Part shown: positions 42,566 to 52,691 of the stretch, in pieces
Layout: each line of letters starts with the position of its first letter
How positions within the stretch are numbered: position 1 is the first letter of the stretch
From: Lachnospiraceae bacterium
GTDB taxonomy: Bacteria > Bacillota > Clostridia > Lachnospirales > Lachnospiraceae
Length of the DNA: 57,573 nucleotides
Direction: 5' to 3'
NCBI GenBank assembly: GCA_017396145.1
Contig: JAFQMS010000022.1
Span: forward strand, 1 to 57,573
The notes under the pieces: model-generated
Database searches by the model: none
What the model was told of the DNA's origin: nothing
What the model saw: the letters and a program-made list of their open reading frames with translations, nothing else
Position numbers and translations under genes: made by a program

Positions 42566-43270
42566 ATGAAAGTATTTAAGGAAAGATACTCATTGCATGA
42601 CATTGAAGAAAAACTGGAGTGGGAATTTTCTGGTAATAAGAAGATAAGAATAGTTGGGGACATTAATCTTGAATATGATGATTACACATTTTTGAAAGAA
42701 CGTCTCGATGTGATAAAACCTCATATAGGTAATATGGAATTGTTAATGAGATATAGATTGTCTCAGATTACTTCATGGGTGTTTTCTATGCGTTATGAAG
42801 ATCCAGGCAAGATATATGTAGATAATACCGAAAGAGTTTTAAAACATGTACCACAGCATGTTGCAGGGCATTATCTTCAGATGTATTCAGATGCGTATTG
42901 TGAGTATGGCTTTGCAACAGCGGCAATTAATGATTTGTCTGTAAAAGGTATGTTTGAAGTGGTGGCACTTCAGGCGGGCATGTCAATGGAAGAATATGGT
43001 ATTTTGTTTGATATTATTGATGGTAAAGATAACCTTACAGTGCCAAAACTCTACGATGAGAATCTTTTTGGTCAGATTTCATACAGAATGGGTCAGATGG
43101 CCAGATATCTAGAAAAAGATACATATTATGCAGTAATTGAAGAGATATGCAGAGTTTATGTGGATACTAAGTTTAACAGGTATAGTATCAATGAAGTTTT
43201 AATGAATAATGAAAAGGCTGCATATACCCTAGTAGATGTATTTCAAAAAAAATGTGCTGGACTGGAGTAG
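42566..43270 (+). CDS. Unrecognised 234-residue conserved-looking protein
   Basis: I do not recognise the family. The protein is soluble, acidic and mixed alpha/beta at the start (KIRIVGDINLEYDDYTFLKE), then mostly helical (MELLMRYRLSQITSWVFSMR, VVALQAGMSMEEYGIL). No signal peptide, membrane segment or metal motif. GGAGGAG precedes the ATG. Its end overlaps the first codons of the next frame, and a GTG-started HD hydrolase follows at once, so the two are probably co-translated. It may be specific to Clostridia. Confidence 0.7.
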   Translation: MKVFKERYSLHDIEEKLEWEFSGNKKIRIVGDINLEYDDYTFLKERLDVIKPHIGNMELLMRYRLSQITSWVFSMRYEDPGKIYVDNTERVLKHVPQHVAGHYLQMYSDAYCEYGFATAAINDLSVKGMFEVVALQAGMSMEEYGILFDIIDGKDNLTVPKLYDENLFGQISYRMGQMARYLEKDTYYAVIEEICRVYVDTKFNRYSINEVLMNNEKAAYTLVDVFQKKCAGLE

Positions 43271-43275
43271 GAAAA

Positions 43276-43872
43276 GTGGATGAAAGATTAAGACAACAGA
43301 TGGAGTTTATCTTAGAAGTTGATAAGATAAAGAAAATAGGCAGACAAACATATTTACATGACGCTTCTCGCAAAGAAAATGATGCGGAACATTCCTGGCA
43401 TCTTGCTTTAATGTGTATATTGTTGAAAGAATATTCTAATCAGGATATAGATGTATTAAAGACAATATCTATGGTGTTAATTCACGATATTGTAGAAATA
43501 GATGCAGGTGACACATATGCTTACGATATTGCTGCCAATACAACTAAAAGGGAGAGGGAATTAAAGGCTGCTGATAGAATTTTCAACATTTTGCCAAAGG
43601 ACCAGGCGCAGTGGATGAGACAATTATGGGATGAATTCGAAGAAGGTAAAACTCCAGAGGCGAAATTTGCCCTGACATTAGATAAGGTTCAGCCTCTAAT
43701 GCTTAATGATGCGACAGATGGACGAGCATGGAGAGAACATAATGTACATTGCGATAGTGTATATAAGAGAAATAAAAATACAGGGGATGGTGCAAAAGTA
43801 CTATGGGAATATGCAAAAGAATTAATTGAGAGGAATATTGAGAAAAAGAATCTTAGAAGTGGGGATGCGTAA
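43276..43872 (+). CDS. HD-domain phosphohydrolase, YfbR-like
   Basis: A 198-residue HD hydrolase (RKENDAEHSWHLALM, MVLIHDIVEIDAGDTYAYD, ALTLDKVQPLM) with the H...HD...D metal ligands. It resembles YfbR/HDDC2 5'-nucleotidases that act on deoxynucleoside monophosphates. The frame opens at ATG 43252 inside the previous gene, but GGAGTAGGA at 43264-43272 points to the GTG at 43276. Ends 27 bases before the M29 aminopeptidase. Confidence 0.88.
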   Translation: MDERLRQQMEFILEVDKIKKIGRQTYLHDASRKENDAEHSWHLALMCILLKEYSNQDIDVLKTISMVLIHDIVEIDAGDTYAYDIAANTTKRERELKAADRIFNILPKDQAQWMRQLWDEFEEGKTPEAKFALTLDKVQPLMLNDATDGRAWREHNVHCDSVYKRNKNTGDGAKVLWEYAKELIERNIEKKNLRSGDA

Positions 43873-43899
43873 AATGAATAAAAAGAATGGAGATAATAG

Positions 43900-46011
43900 A
43901 TGTTAAGTTCAGAAATATGCCAATTAACGTTTTTGAGAATTAACGAAATTGTTAATGAATATGACAATAAAACCAGCTGGCAGACCTCTTTTGTTAATAA
44001 AGAAGAGGAGATGTTGGCTGATTTTTTGACGCGTTTTTTCGCCAATAGAGCAAAGTATCTTATATTTGTGAAGAAAATATGCGATACTCTGGAAAAAGGC
44101 ATTAATAGTGTAGATTTAGAAACACTTAGAAAGTTTAATAGGGATGGTTTTTTGGAGTGCTTACCGGAAAACTATGCTAACAGTTTTGCAAACCCTGAGT
44201 ATGTTTATAATTGCCTTATGGGGATTTTGGATGAGAAAAGATGCGAAAAATTAACAGGTGTTTTGTCGTTCATCTATGCAGAGATTCAGGCTCTATATAA
44301 CAGGGCATTTGTAGGTGATGAATTCGCAATAAATGTGGTAAGTCAATTGTTTTTAGAGTGCTTTGGGATTGCTTTTGAAGATGAAGATATTGATAACAAG
44401 ATTAAGTTTTTAAAGGAAGCTGTCTATTATTATATCAGTGATTATGCTGATGAATGGGCTGAAATAAAAGTGCGACAGTCATTAGAATCATCTGAAGATT
44501 ATTTCACAAAGATAATTATGGAAAGTGATTTGTCAAAAGAAGATTACTTATACAAGTACGGAGAGTATATAAGTGAACAGGAGATAAAGATAAGTAGATA
44601 TCTTCAGTCTTTGAATGAAGATACATTAGAACTTATGGCAGATAATTTTGTAGAGGCATATGTTAGTGGTTTTAAAAACAATAATCTTGATTTATCTGTA
44701 AAGGAAACTGTTAATCTGAGATATAATATAGGATTTGAACCTCTGATGAGAAAGGTGGTTAATAAACTACTGGGAAGAAATCTTGAGCCTATTATTTATC
44801 AGGCACCTGTTCTTGCATTGGAAAAAAAAGTGAGTCCTGTTGGCGTACATGGACTTTATGCTAATCCTCAATATGAATACGACCATAAGTTTGATAAAGC
44901 AGTATTTTTGGATAAAGAATTATTGGACAAATTATTCGTGCATTATGAAAAATACTACAGGCACTATGAAGATAAAGCCAGAGTATATGCAGGGCCAATG
45001 CTTTTAGAAGTGTTTGGAGAAGAGGAGTTTGAGTGTGAAAACCATAATGGATGTAATAAACTAAGCGATAAGCAGAACAAATTGTTCAATGAGTTTACCA
45101 CAAGATTTAACATAATGTTAAATGACTATGTGCATTTAGATACTACAAGCTTTTCGATAGTTGCTTATCCAATTCCTGCTATTGGAGATAGTTTTGAGGA
45201 GATATTTGCTCAGACGGTGAAGATTAATACTTTGAATACAGCAGAGTTTGAAAAGATACAACTTTCTTTAATTGATTGCATGGATAAAGGTGAATATATT
45301 CATATAATTGGTGAAAATGGCAATAAAACTGATTTGAAAGTTGCCCTAACTAAAATACTAAATCCTGATAAAGAAACTAGGTTTGAGAACTGTCTTGCAG
45401 ATGTGAATATTCCATTGGGAGAGGTTTTCACATCACCTAAGTTACAAGGAACTAATGGTGTGCTTCATGTAAAAAAAGTATATTTAAACGGACTTATGTA
45501 TAAAGATTTTTCTGTTACATTTAAGGATGGTATGATAGAAGAGTATTCCTGTGACAATTTTAAAGAGTTAGAAAAGGGAAAGCATTACATTAAAGAGAAT
45601 GTTTTACATGGATTTGATACTTTGCCAATTGGAGAATTTGCTATAGGTACTAATACGATGGCTTATTCTATGGGGAAAAAATATGATATTTTTGGAAAAC
45701 TGCCTATACTTATTGCAGAGAAATGTGGTCCTCATTTTGCAGTAGGTGATACTTGCTACAAAATGAGTGAGGATGTTAAGACATTTAACAGTAATGGTAA
45801 AGAAATAGTTGCAAAAGACAATGAGATTTCTCTTCTTAGAAAAACAGATGTATCTAAAGCCTACTTTGGATGTCATACAGATATTACTATACCTTATGAA
45901 GAACTTGAGTGTATAAAGGTTGTAATGAAAGATAATAGTTCCATAGATATTATTAAAAATGGCAAGTTTGTCCTCGAAGGAAGCGAAAAATTGAACGAAT
46001 ACTTGTATTGA
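43900..46011 (+). CDS. M29 aminopeptidase with long N-terminal extension
   Basis: A 703-residue protein. The C-terminal ~400 residues match peptidase family M29 (AmpS/PepS): IPLGEVFTSPKLQGTNG, LPIGEFAIGTNTMAYS, EKCGPHFAVGDTCY and CHTDITIP, covering the two-metal ligands. M29 enzymes are normally ~410 residues, so about 290 helical residues are extra. That part has no recognised domain (EDYLYKYGEYISEQEIKISR). It could be a substrate-gating or interaction module. The start has weak ribosome site AATGGAGATAATAG. No terminator with a T run follows. Confidence 0.85.
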   Translation: MLSSEICQLTFLRINEIVNEYDNKTSWQTSFVNKEEEMLADFLTRFFANRAKYLIFVKKICDTLEKGINSVDLETLRKFNRDGFLECLPENYANSFANPEYVYNCLMGILDEKRCEKLTGVLSFIYAEIQALYNRAFVGDEFAINVVSQLFLECFGIAFEDEDIDNKIKFLKEAVYYYISDYADEWAEIKVRQSLESSEDYFTKIIMESDLSKEDYLYKYGEYISEQEIKISRYLQSLNEDTLELMADNFVEAYVSGFKNNNLDLSVKETVNLRYNIGFEPLMRKVVNKLLGRNLEPIIYQAPVLALEKKVSPVGVHGLYANPQYEYDHKFDKAVFLDKELLDKLFVHYEKYYRHYEDKARVYAGPMLLEVFGEEEFECENHNGCNKLSDKQNKLFNEFTTRFNIMLNDYVHLDTTSFSIVAYPIPAIGDSFEEIFAQTVKINTLNTAEFEKIQLSLIDCMDKGEYIHIIGENGNKTDLKVALTKILNPDKETRFENCLADVNIPLGEVFTSPKLQGTNGVLHVKKVYLNGLMYKDFSVTFKDGMIEEYSCDNFKELEKGKHYIKENVLHGFDTLPIGEFAIGTNTMAYSMGKKYDIFGKLPILIAEKCGPHFAVGDTCYKMSEDVKTFNSNGKEIVAKDNEISLLRKTDVSKAYFGCHTDITIPYEELECIKVVMKDNSSIDIIKNGKFVLEGSEKLNEYLY

Positions 46012-46163
46012 CAAGCATAAGTAAATAAACTAAACTAAACAGTGTCAGTTTATATTATGACGCATAATATCAATAAATGAATTTATTGGATAAAAAAAGA
46101 GAATTATAAAATAAAGTGGTAATGTGTTTTCTAGTACATTATGCACTTTAGAATGGAGGAAAA

Positions 46164-46676
46164 ATGGCAAAAGTCGGTATATTAATGGGAAGCGATTCAG
46201 ACCTTCCAATTATGAGCAAAGCAGCTAAGACATTAGAGCAGTTTGGAGTAGAGTATGAGATGACAATTATTTCTGCGCATAGAATGCCAGACATTTTTGT
46301 TGATTATGCTAAGACCGCAAAAGAAAGAGGAATTAAGGTTATTATAGCAGGTGCAGGCGGTGCAGCACATCTTCCAGGAATGACAGCAGCATTGTTCCCA
46401 ATGCCGGTTATTGGTGTCCCTATTATGACTCAGGGACTTGGTGGCCTTGATTCACTTTATTCAATTGTTCAGATGCCTTCGGGTATTCCTGTGGCTACAG
46501 TTTCAATTAATGGTTCTGTAAATGCAGCACTTTTAGCAGTTAAGATGCTTAGTATGTCAGATGATTCTTTAGTTGAAAAACTTGCAGCTTATTCAGTTGA
46601 TATGAAAGATGCAGTGTCTGCAAAGGCAGAAAAATTGGACAAACTTGGATACGAAGAATACATCAAGCAGATGTAA
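46164..46676 (+). CDS. purE: N5-carboxyaminoimidazole ribonucleotide mutase PurE
   Basis: A 170-residue class I PurE, step in de novo purine synthesis converting N5-CAIR to CAIR. Motifs [22 protein letters not shown] and [12 protein letters not shown] form the active site. GGAGG precedes the ATG. First gene of the purEMND unit. The partner PurK is not in this window. No purine riboswitch was recognised in the 150-base leader. Confidence 0.97.
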   Translation: MAKVGILMGSDSDLPIMSKAAKTLEQFGVEYEMTIISAHRMPDIFVDYAKTAKERGIKVIIAGAGGAAHLPGMTAALFPMPVIGVPIMTQGLGGLDSLYSIVQMPSGIPVATVSINGSVNAALLAVKMLSMSDDSLVEKLAAYSVDMKDAVSAKAEKLDKLGYEEYIKQM

Positions 46677-46726
46677 TAATATATAAAATACTATTAAAAT
46701 CGCTAATAGCGAAGATGGAGGATACA

Positions 46727-47755
46727 ATGGATTACAAGAAAGCCGGAGTTGATATTGAGGCTGGTTACAAATCAGTGGAACTTATGAAAGAACATATTAA
46801 AGGAACTATGAGACCTGAGGTGCTTACAGGAATAGGTGGATTTTCAGGTGCATTTTCAATGAATAGTTTCAAGAATATGGAAGAACCTACTTTAGTATCA
46901 GGAACTGATGGTGTTGGTACAAAGTTGAAATTAGCTTTTATATTAGATAAGCATAATACAATTGGTATTGACTGTGTAGCAATGTGTGTTAACGATATTG
47001 CCTGTGCAGGTGGAGAACCACTTTTCTTTTTAGACTATATTGCATGTGGTAAGAATGAACCAGAAAAGATTGCAACAATAGTAAGTGGTGTTGCCGAAGG
47101 ATGTAAGCAGGCAGGAGCAGCGTTAATTGGTGGTGAAACTGCTGAAATGCCAGGTTTCTATCCAATTGACGAATATGACCTTGCAGGTTTTGCTGTAGGT
47201 GTTGTAGATAAGAAGGAACTTATTACAGGAGCCGAGTTATGCGGAAAAGAAACTGTAATTGGTATTGCTTCATCAGGTATACATAGTAATGGATATTCTC
47301 TTGTTAGAAAAGTATTCAATATGAAAAGAGAAGCACTTGATACATATTATGAGTCACTAGGTGATACTCTTGGTAATACTCTATTAACACCAACCAAGAT
47401 ATATGTTAAAGCATTAAAGAGTTTAAAAGATGGTGGAGTAAGAGTTAAGGCTTGTAGTCATATTACAGGCGGTGGTTTTTATGAGAATATTCCAAGAATG
47501 TTAAATGATAGTGTAAGAGCCAAGATTAACAAGAATAGTTACAAGATTCCTGCAATTTTTGATATGCTTAAGAAAGATGGGGATATTGCAGAGGAAATGA
47601 TGTACAATACTTACAATATGGGTATTGGTATGATGGTAGCTGTAGACAGTGACAAGGCTGACGAGGCTGTAAGACTTATTGAAGCAGCAGGCGAGAAGGC
47701 ATATGTTATTGGTGAGATTGTAAAAGGCGAAAAAGGTGTTGATATAATATGCTAA
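46727..47755 (+). CDS. purM: AIR synthetase PurM
   Basis: A 342-residue phosphoribosylformylglycinamidine cyclo-ligase that makes aminoimidazole ribotide. Typical motifs: [45 protein letters not shown] and [15 protein letters not shown]. The frame opens at ATG 46715, but GGAGG (46717-46721) is the ribosome site for ATG 46727. Its last seven bases overlap purN. Confidence 0.97.
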   Translation: MDYKKAGVDIEAGYKSVELMKEHIKGTMRPEVLTGIGGFSGAFSMNSFKNMEEPTLVSGTDGVGTKLKLAFILDKHNTIGIDCVAMCVNDIACAGGEPLFFLDYIACGKNEPEKIATIVSGVAEGCKQAGAALIGGETAEMPGFYPIDEYDLAGFAVGVVDKKELITGAELCGKETVIGIASSGIHSNGYSLVRKVFNMKREALDTYYESLGDTLGNTLLTPTKIYVKALKSLKDGGVRVKACSHITGGGFYENIPRMLNDSVRAKINKNSYKIPAIFDMLKKDGDIAEEMMYNTYNMGIGMMVAVDSDKADEAVRLIEAAGEKAYVIGEIVKGEKGVDIIC

Positions 47756-48375
47756 GAGCAGTGGTAATGGTATCTGGTGGTGGAACTAATCTTCAGGCCA
47801 TCATTGATGCTATAGATTCAGGAAAGATTACTAATACATCTATTGAAGCGGTAATAAGTAATAAAAAAGATGCATACGCCTTGGAACGAGCTAAGAATCA
47901 TGGTATTGAAGGTGTATGTGTGTCACCTAAAGATTTTACTACCAGAGTAGAATTTGAGGAAGAATTGGTGACAACCATAGATAAATTTAATCCTGATTTA
48001 ATTATTCTCGCGGGATATTTAGTTATTATTCCATCTGTGTTGGTTAATAAGTATCCTAATAAAATCATTAATATTCATCCTTCTTTAATTCCGTCTTTCT
48101 GTGGAATGGGATATTATGGCTTGAAAGTACATGAAGGTGTACTAGAAAGAGGTAATAAAGTTACAGGTGCAACAGTACATTTTGTTGACGAAGGCGCAGA
48201 TACAGGACCAATCATTATGCAAAAGGCTGTTGAAGTAAAGTTTGATGATACACCTGAAGTTTTACAACGTCGAGTTATGGAAGAAGCAGAATGGAATATA
48301 TTACCACAAGTTATTGACCTTATTGCTAATGATAAGGTAAGAGTGCATGGTAGAAGAGTTGAGATTTTAGACTAG
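47749..48375 (+). CDS. purN: Phosphoribosylglycinamide formyltransferase PurN
   Basis: A 208-residue GAR transformylase using 10-formyl-tetrahydrofolate. The N-terminus [15 protein letters not shown] and catalytic [10 protein letters not shown] (Asn and His) with Asp in GADTGPII are present. It starts at an ATG that overlaps the purM end, showing translational coupling. Full-length. Confidence 0.97.
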   Translation: MLRAVVMVSGGGTNLQAIIDAIDSGKITNTSIEAVISNKKDAYALERAKNHGIEGVCVSPKDFTTRVEFEEELVTTIDKFNPDLIILAGYLVIIPSVLVNKYPNKIINIHPSLIPSFCGMGYYGLKVHEGVLERGNKVTGATVHFVDEGADTGPIIMQKAVEVKFDDTPEVLQRRVMEEAEWNILPQVIDLIANDKVRVHGRRVEILD

Positions 48376-48439
48376 GATAAACTGTGGTTAAACCATTAGG
48401 ATTTATGGTAATCATATAATTAGGAAAGGACATAAGATT

Positions 48440-49711
48440 ATGAAGGTTCTTATAGTTGGAAGTGGTGGAAGAGAACATGCTATTGCACATAAGGTAGCAT
48501 TAAGTTCACAGGTAGATAAGATTTATTGTGCACCTGGTAATGCTGGAATAAGTGAGATTGCAGAGTGTGTCAATATTGGAGCAATGGAATTTGACAAATT
48601 GGCTCAGTTTGCTGAAGATAATGGAATTGATTTAACAGTAGTTGGTATGGACGATCCATTAGTTGGTGGTATTGTAGATGTGTTTGAGTCTAAGGGACTT
48701 AGAGTGTTTGGACCAAGAAAGAATGCAGCAATATTAGAAGGTTCTAAGGCATTCTCTAAGGAACTTATGAAGAAATATAATATCCCAACAGCTGCATACG
48801 AAACTTTTGAAGATGCAGACAAGGCCATTGAGTATCTTGAGAATTCGAACTATCCAATTGTTCTTAAAGCGGACGGTTTGGCATTAGGTAAAGGTGTTCT
48901 TATATGTAATAACTTCGAAGAGGCTAAAGAAGGCGTTAAGACTATAATGCTTGATAAACAGTTTGGAAGTGCAGGAGATAAACTTGTTATTGAGGAATTC
49001 ATGACAGGTAGAGAAGTTTCGGTTTTATGTTACTGTGATGGAACTAACATAAAACCTATGACTAGTGCTCAGGACCATAAGAGAGCATTAGATGGGGATA
49101 AAGGTCTTAATACCGGTGGAATGGGTACATTTTCACCAAGTCCTTTTTATACAGAAGAGGTTGATGAATTCTGTAAGAAATATATATATAAACCAAGTAT
49201 TGATGCTATGAAGGCTGAGGGAAGAGATTTTGTTGGCGTAATGTTCTTTGGACTAATGCTTACTCCTAATGGACCAAAGGTGTTAGAATATAATGCCAGA
49301 TTTGGTGATCCTGAGGCTCAGGTTGTACTTGTAAGAATGAAGAATGATATTGTTGATGTGTTTAATGCATGTATCGACGGAACATTAGATAAGATTGATT
49401 TAGAGTTTGAAGACAATGCAGCTGTATGTGTATGTATTGCTTCAGGTGGATATCCAGTATCATACGAAAAAGGATTTGAGATAAAAGGTCTTGATAACTT
49501 TAAAGATAAAGAAGGATACTATGTATTCCATGCAGGAACTGCATTCAAAGATGGCAAAATTGTGACTAATGGTGGACGCGTTCTTGGTGTAACAGCTGTG
49601 GGAACTGATTTAAAGACAGCAAGAGCTAATGCTTATGATGCTACAAAACTTGTAGAGTTTGACAAAATGTTTATGAGAAGTGATATTGGTAAGGCAATAG
49701 ACGAAGCATAG
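48440..49711 (+). CDS. purD: Phosphoribosylamine-glycine ligase PurD
   Basis: A 423-residue ATP-grasp GAR synthetase that joins glycine to phosphoribosylamine. GSGGREHAIAHKV starts the protein. ADGLALGKGV, NTGGMGTFSPSPF and ARFGDPEAQ mark the ATP-grasp and C-terminal domains. AGGAAAGGA precedes the ATG. Last gene of the unit, closed by the terminator at 49735. Gap after purN is 64 bases without obvious signals. Confidence 0.97.
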   Translation: MKVLIVGSGGREHAIAHKVALSSQVDKIYCAPGNAGISEIAECVNIGAMEFDKLAQFAEDNGIDLTVVGMDDPLVGGIVDVFESKGLRVFGPRKNAAILEGSKAFSKELMKKYNIPTAAYETFEDADKAIEYLENSNYPIVLKADGLALGKGVLICNNFEEAKEGVKTIMLDKQFGSAGDKLVIEEFMTGREVSVLCYCDGTNIKPMTSAQDHKRALDGDKGLNTGGMGTFSPSPFYTEEVDEFCKKYIYKPSIDAMKAEGRDFVGVMFFGLMLTPNGPKVLEYNARFGDPEAQVVLVRMKNDIVDVFNACIDGTLDKIDLEFEDNAAVCVCIASGGYPVSYEKGFEIKGLDNFKDKEGYYVFHAGTAFKDGKIVTNGGRVLGVTAVGTDLKTARANAYDATKLVEFDKMFMRSDIGKAIDEA

Positions 49712-49734
49712 AAGAGTTGAAATAAGTTTATAAG

Positions 49735-49781
49735 AGTCATTAACATAAGGTATGATATACCTTATGTTAATGACTTTTTTT
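49735..49781 (+). terminator. Strong intrinsic terminator after purD
   Basis: A long, nearly perfect stem begins AGTCATTAACATAAGGTAT (49735-49753) and ends ACCTTATGTTAATGACT, with a short GATAT-type loop. Seven T residues follow (49775-49781). Confidence 0.93.
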
Positions 49782-49874
49782 GTATAACACATAAAAACAG
49801 ATATGACACAAAAATGACACAATAATAAAGTAGTATTTAAGTATTCTACAGTAATAGACTGAAAGGACGATTAT

Positions 49875-52589
49875 ATGACAAATAATAGATTGATTAAGAA
49901 TTGGCTTACTGATAAGAACAAAGTCAGATTATTAGCCTTCATTCTTGGAATATTAATTGTGTTCCCGTTAATTAATATGTTTATTGGTGATGTTGATAAT
50001 GTTAATGCAGCATCAACAGGTGTTGTGTCAGCAGATAAACTTAATGTAAGGACAGGAGCAGGAACTAATTATGATATTTTAGTTGTTAATGGGGCTCAGG
50101 TGAAACTTTCAAAAGGTACGGAAGTAGATATTTTGTCTGAAAATGGCACATGGTATTATATAAGTGCGAAATATAATGGTAGTACCATAAAGGGATATGT
50201 AAGTTCTGAATATGTGACCATTACAAAAAAAGAGGAAAGTAACACAGCACAAAAGCAGGGTAAAGTGACTGCAGATAAACTTAATGTAAGAACAGGAGCA
50301 GGAACTAATTACAGTATTTTAGTAAGTAATAGTGTTACTGTAAGACTTGAAAAGGATACCAAGGTTACTATTCTTAGTACAGATGGTACATGGTATTATA
50401 TCAAAGCGACATTTAATGGAAAAGAGATAAAAGGGTATGTGTTATCTGATTATGTTGAAATTACGCAAGAGCCTGTTTCAACAAGTACACCAAATAATAC
50501 ATTAACTGAGAAGAAGGGAGTACCTAAAAAAATATGGGTGGGCTCAAGGTCAAGAAATATTAATGTGGGTGAGAAGATATCAGTAGCGCCAACGGGATTT
50601 GCCCCAAGCAATTCTTTAGATGAAGTTAAGTATTGGGTTAAGGATACTAGCGTTGTTGAAGTGTCTTTGGATGGAACATTAATAGGTAAGAAGATAGGTA
50701 CAACACTAATAGCAGTGTATTCAGCCCATGATAAATCTATAAAGACACCAATAGAGATTAAGGTGGGGAAAGTGCCTAAAAAAATATGGGTAGGCACAAG
50801 AGAAAAACTTGTTAAATTGGGCTCCACAATATCAGTGGCGCCAATAGGTTTTGCACCGACAGATGCTTTAAGTTCAGTGAAATACTGGATTAAGGATGCT
50901 AGTATCGTTAGCATTTCAGAAGGTGGAGTATTGACAGGAAAGAAAAGTGGAACAACTCTTATAGCAGTGTATTCTGCCTATGATAAGACAATTAAGACGG
51001 AAATAAAAGTAACCGTGGGTAAGGTTCCGGATAAAATTTGGGTTGGACACAGGGAAAGAAGTGTTGAAGAAGGTGAAACAATATCAGTGGCACCAAAAGG
51101 TTTTGCGCCTACAGATTCTTATAGTGGAGTAAAATATTGGGTTAAAGATTCTGACATTGTAAAAGTAGGTGCAGATGGTACTCTTACAGGACTTAAAGAA
51201 GGAAGTACATATATTGCAGTTTACTCTGTCCTTGATAATAAAATCAAAACAGTTATTGATATAGTTGTAAGACCGTCAACCAAACTTAGCGAGGATGATT
51301 TATATAGACAGGAACTTTTAGATAAGGGATTTCCTAAAAGTTACATTGAATCGCTGTTAGAGTTACATAAAGCACATCCAACATGGGAGTTTCAGGCATT
51401 TGACACTGGACTAACTTGGGAAGCGGCGCTTGCAGGGGAAGCAAAGGTTGGTTTAAATCTTATACCTAAGAGTAAAAATATTAGTTGGTTGTCAATGGAG
51501 AAGGGTGCATATAACTGGGCTACCGATACATTTACAGTATTTGATGGCTCATCATGGGTAACAGCTTCTAAAGAAGTTGTGGCACATTATATGGATCCTA
51601 GAAACTTTTTGAATGAAGATAGAATATTTATGTATGAGTTATTGTCTTATCAGGAGGATGCTCAGACAATAGATGGAGTGAATAGTATATTAAAGGGTAC
51701 AGCAATGTATGATACAAGTATTACATATAAGGATCCGGCAGGTACGGGTAAGAATATGACAAGTTTGTATTCACAAGTGTTTATGGAAGCTGCTAAGTAT
51801 TCTAAGGTTAGTCCATATCATCTTGCATCTCGTTGCAAACAAGAGATAGTCACAGGGGTTAACAAATTAAGTAGTATAACAAGTGGTACGGTAGCAGGAT
51901 ATGAAGGATACTATAACTACTATAATATAGGTGCATCGGATAGTTCGGCTGTTAATGGTGCGTTGTATGGTGGACTTAACTATGCTAAGAATGGCTCGAA
52001 GACCAATACTACATTGAATAAAGCTAATTTAATACCATGGACAGACCGTTACAGAGCGATTGTAGGTGGCGCTAATTTTATTGGTGCAACATATATACAG
52101 GCGGGACAAAATACAATATATCTTGAAAAGTTTAATGTGACAGACAACAGAACATTTTATCATCAGTATATGTCAAATGTTCAGGGAGCATGGTCTGAAT
52201 CTATTAGAATACACAATGCATACAAGGTGATGGAAGATTACGAAACTATGAAGATAGTGTTCTCTATTCCTGTATATAAAGATATGCCGACAGAGATTTC
52301 AAAACTTCCAGCAGATAAGAAAAACCCTAATAATTGGTTAAAGAGTCTGAGCGTAAATGATTATTCATTGACCCCAACCTTTAATGTCAGCAAGGATCAG
52401 GAGTATAGTATTATTGTGGAAGCAGATACCGAGAGTATTACAATAAATGCAAAAACTGTTAATAGTAAAGCTACTGTAGATGGTGTGGGTAAGGTAAATA
52501 TTGCAAAAGGAACTAATAAATTGAAGATTAATGTAACTGCCGAAAACGGAGATGTAAGGACATATATCCTTAATGTAGTAAGACCGTAA
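49875..52589 (+). CDS. Secreted glucosaminidase with SH3 and repeat domains
   Basis: A 904-residue exported cell-wall protein. The N-terminal hydrophobic segment LLAFILGILIVFPLINMF and NVNAAS form a signal peptide or anchor. Two SH3b repeats follow (ADKLNVRTGAGTNY in each), then three ~84-residue Ig-like repeats starting VPKKIWVG or VPDKIWVG. A glucosaminidase-type domain covers about 475-780 (YMDPRNFLNEDRIFMYELLS, SRCKQEIVTG, YYNYYNIGA). A C-terminal cadherin-like beta domain (LKSLSVNDYSLTPTF) ends it. It probably cleaves peptidoglycan glycan chains during growth or separation. GAAAGGA precedes the ATG. Confidence 0.9.
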   Translation: MTNNRLIKNWLTDKNKVRLLAFILGILIVFPLINMFIGDVDNVNAASTGVVSADKLNVRTGAGTNYDILVVNGAQVKLSKGTEVDILSENGTWYYISAKYNGSTIKGYVSSEYVTITKKEESNTAQKQGKVTADKLNVRTGAGTNYSILVSNSVTVRLEKDTKVTILSTDGTWYYIKATFNGKEIKGYVLSDYVEITQEPVSTSTPNNTLTEKKGVPKKIWVGSRSRNINVGEKISVAPTGFAPSNSLDEVKYWVKDTSVVEVSLDGTLIGKKIGTTLIAVYSAHDKSIKTPIEIKVGKVPKKIWVGTREKLVKLGSTISVAPIGFAPTDALSSVKYWIKDASIVSISEGGVLTGKKSGTTLIAVYSAYDKTIKTEIKVTVGKVPDKIWVGHRERSVEEGETISVAPKGFAPTDSYSGVKYWVKDSDIVKVGADGTLTGLKEGSTYIAVYSVLDNKIKTVIDIVVRPSTKLSEDDLYRQELLDKGFPKSYIESLLELHKAHPTWEFQAFDTGLTWEAALAGEAKVGLNLIPKSKNISWLSMEKGAYNWATDTFTVFDGSSWVTASKEVVAHYMDPRNFLNEDRIFMYELLSYQEDAQTIDGVNSILKGTAMYDTSITYKDPAGTGKNMTSLYSQVFMEAAKYSKVSPYHLASRCKQEIVTGVNKLSSITSGTVAGYEGYYNYYNIGASDSSAVNGALYGGLNYAKNGSKTNTTLNKANLIPWTDRYRAIVGGANFIGATYIQAGQNTIYLEKFNVTDNRTFYHQYMSNVQGAWSESIRIHNAYKVMEDYETMKIVFSIPVYKDMPTEISKLPADKKNPNNWLKSLSVNDYSLTPTFNVSKDQEYSIIVEADTESITINAKTVNSKATVDGVGKVNIAKGTNKLKINVTAENGDVRTYILNVVRP

Positions 52590-52599
52590 ACATAAAATA

Positions 52600-52628
52600 T
52601 TGACATCTTATCTTTTGTATGTTAAACA
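52600..52628 (+). promoter_or_regulatory. Promoter of the cohesin-domain gene
   Basis: TTGACA (52600-52605) lies 17 bases before TAAACA (52623-52628), 64 bases before the next start codon. It allows expression apart from the glucosaminidase gene. Confidence 0.5.
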
Positions 52629-52691
52629 TTAACTAGCAGGTAAGTCGCTATATATCATTGACTTTACTTTGGCATGAAAGGAATAAAAAAT

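Noticed and set aside
46012-46163. Purine riboswitch before purE
   Set aside because: No guanine or PRPP riboswitch core was found; only short AT inverted repeats (ATAAACT/AGTTTAT).
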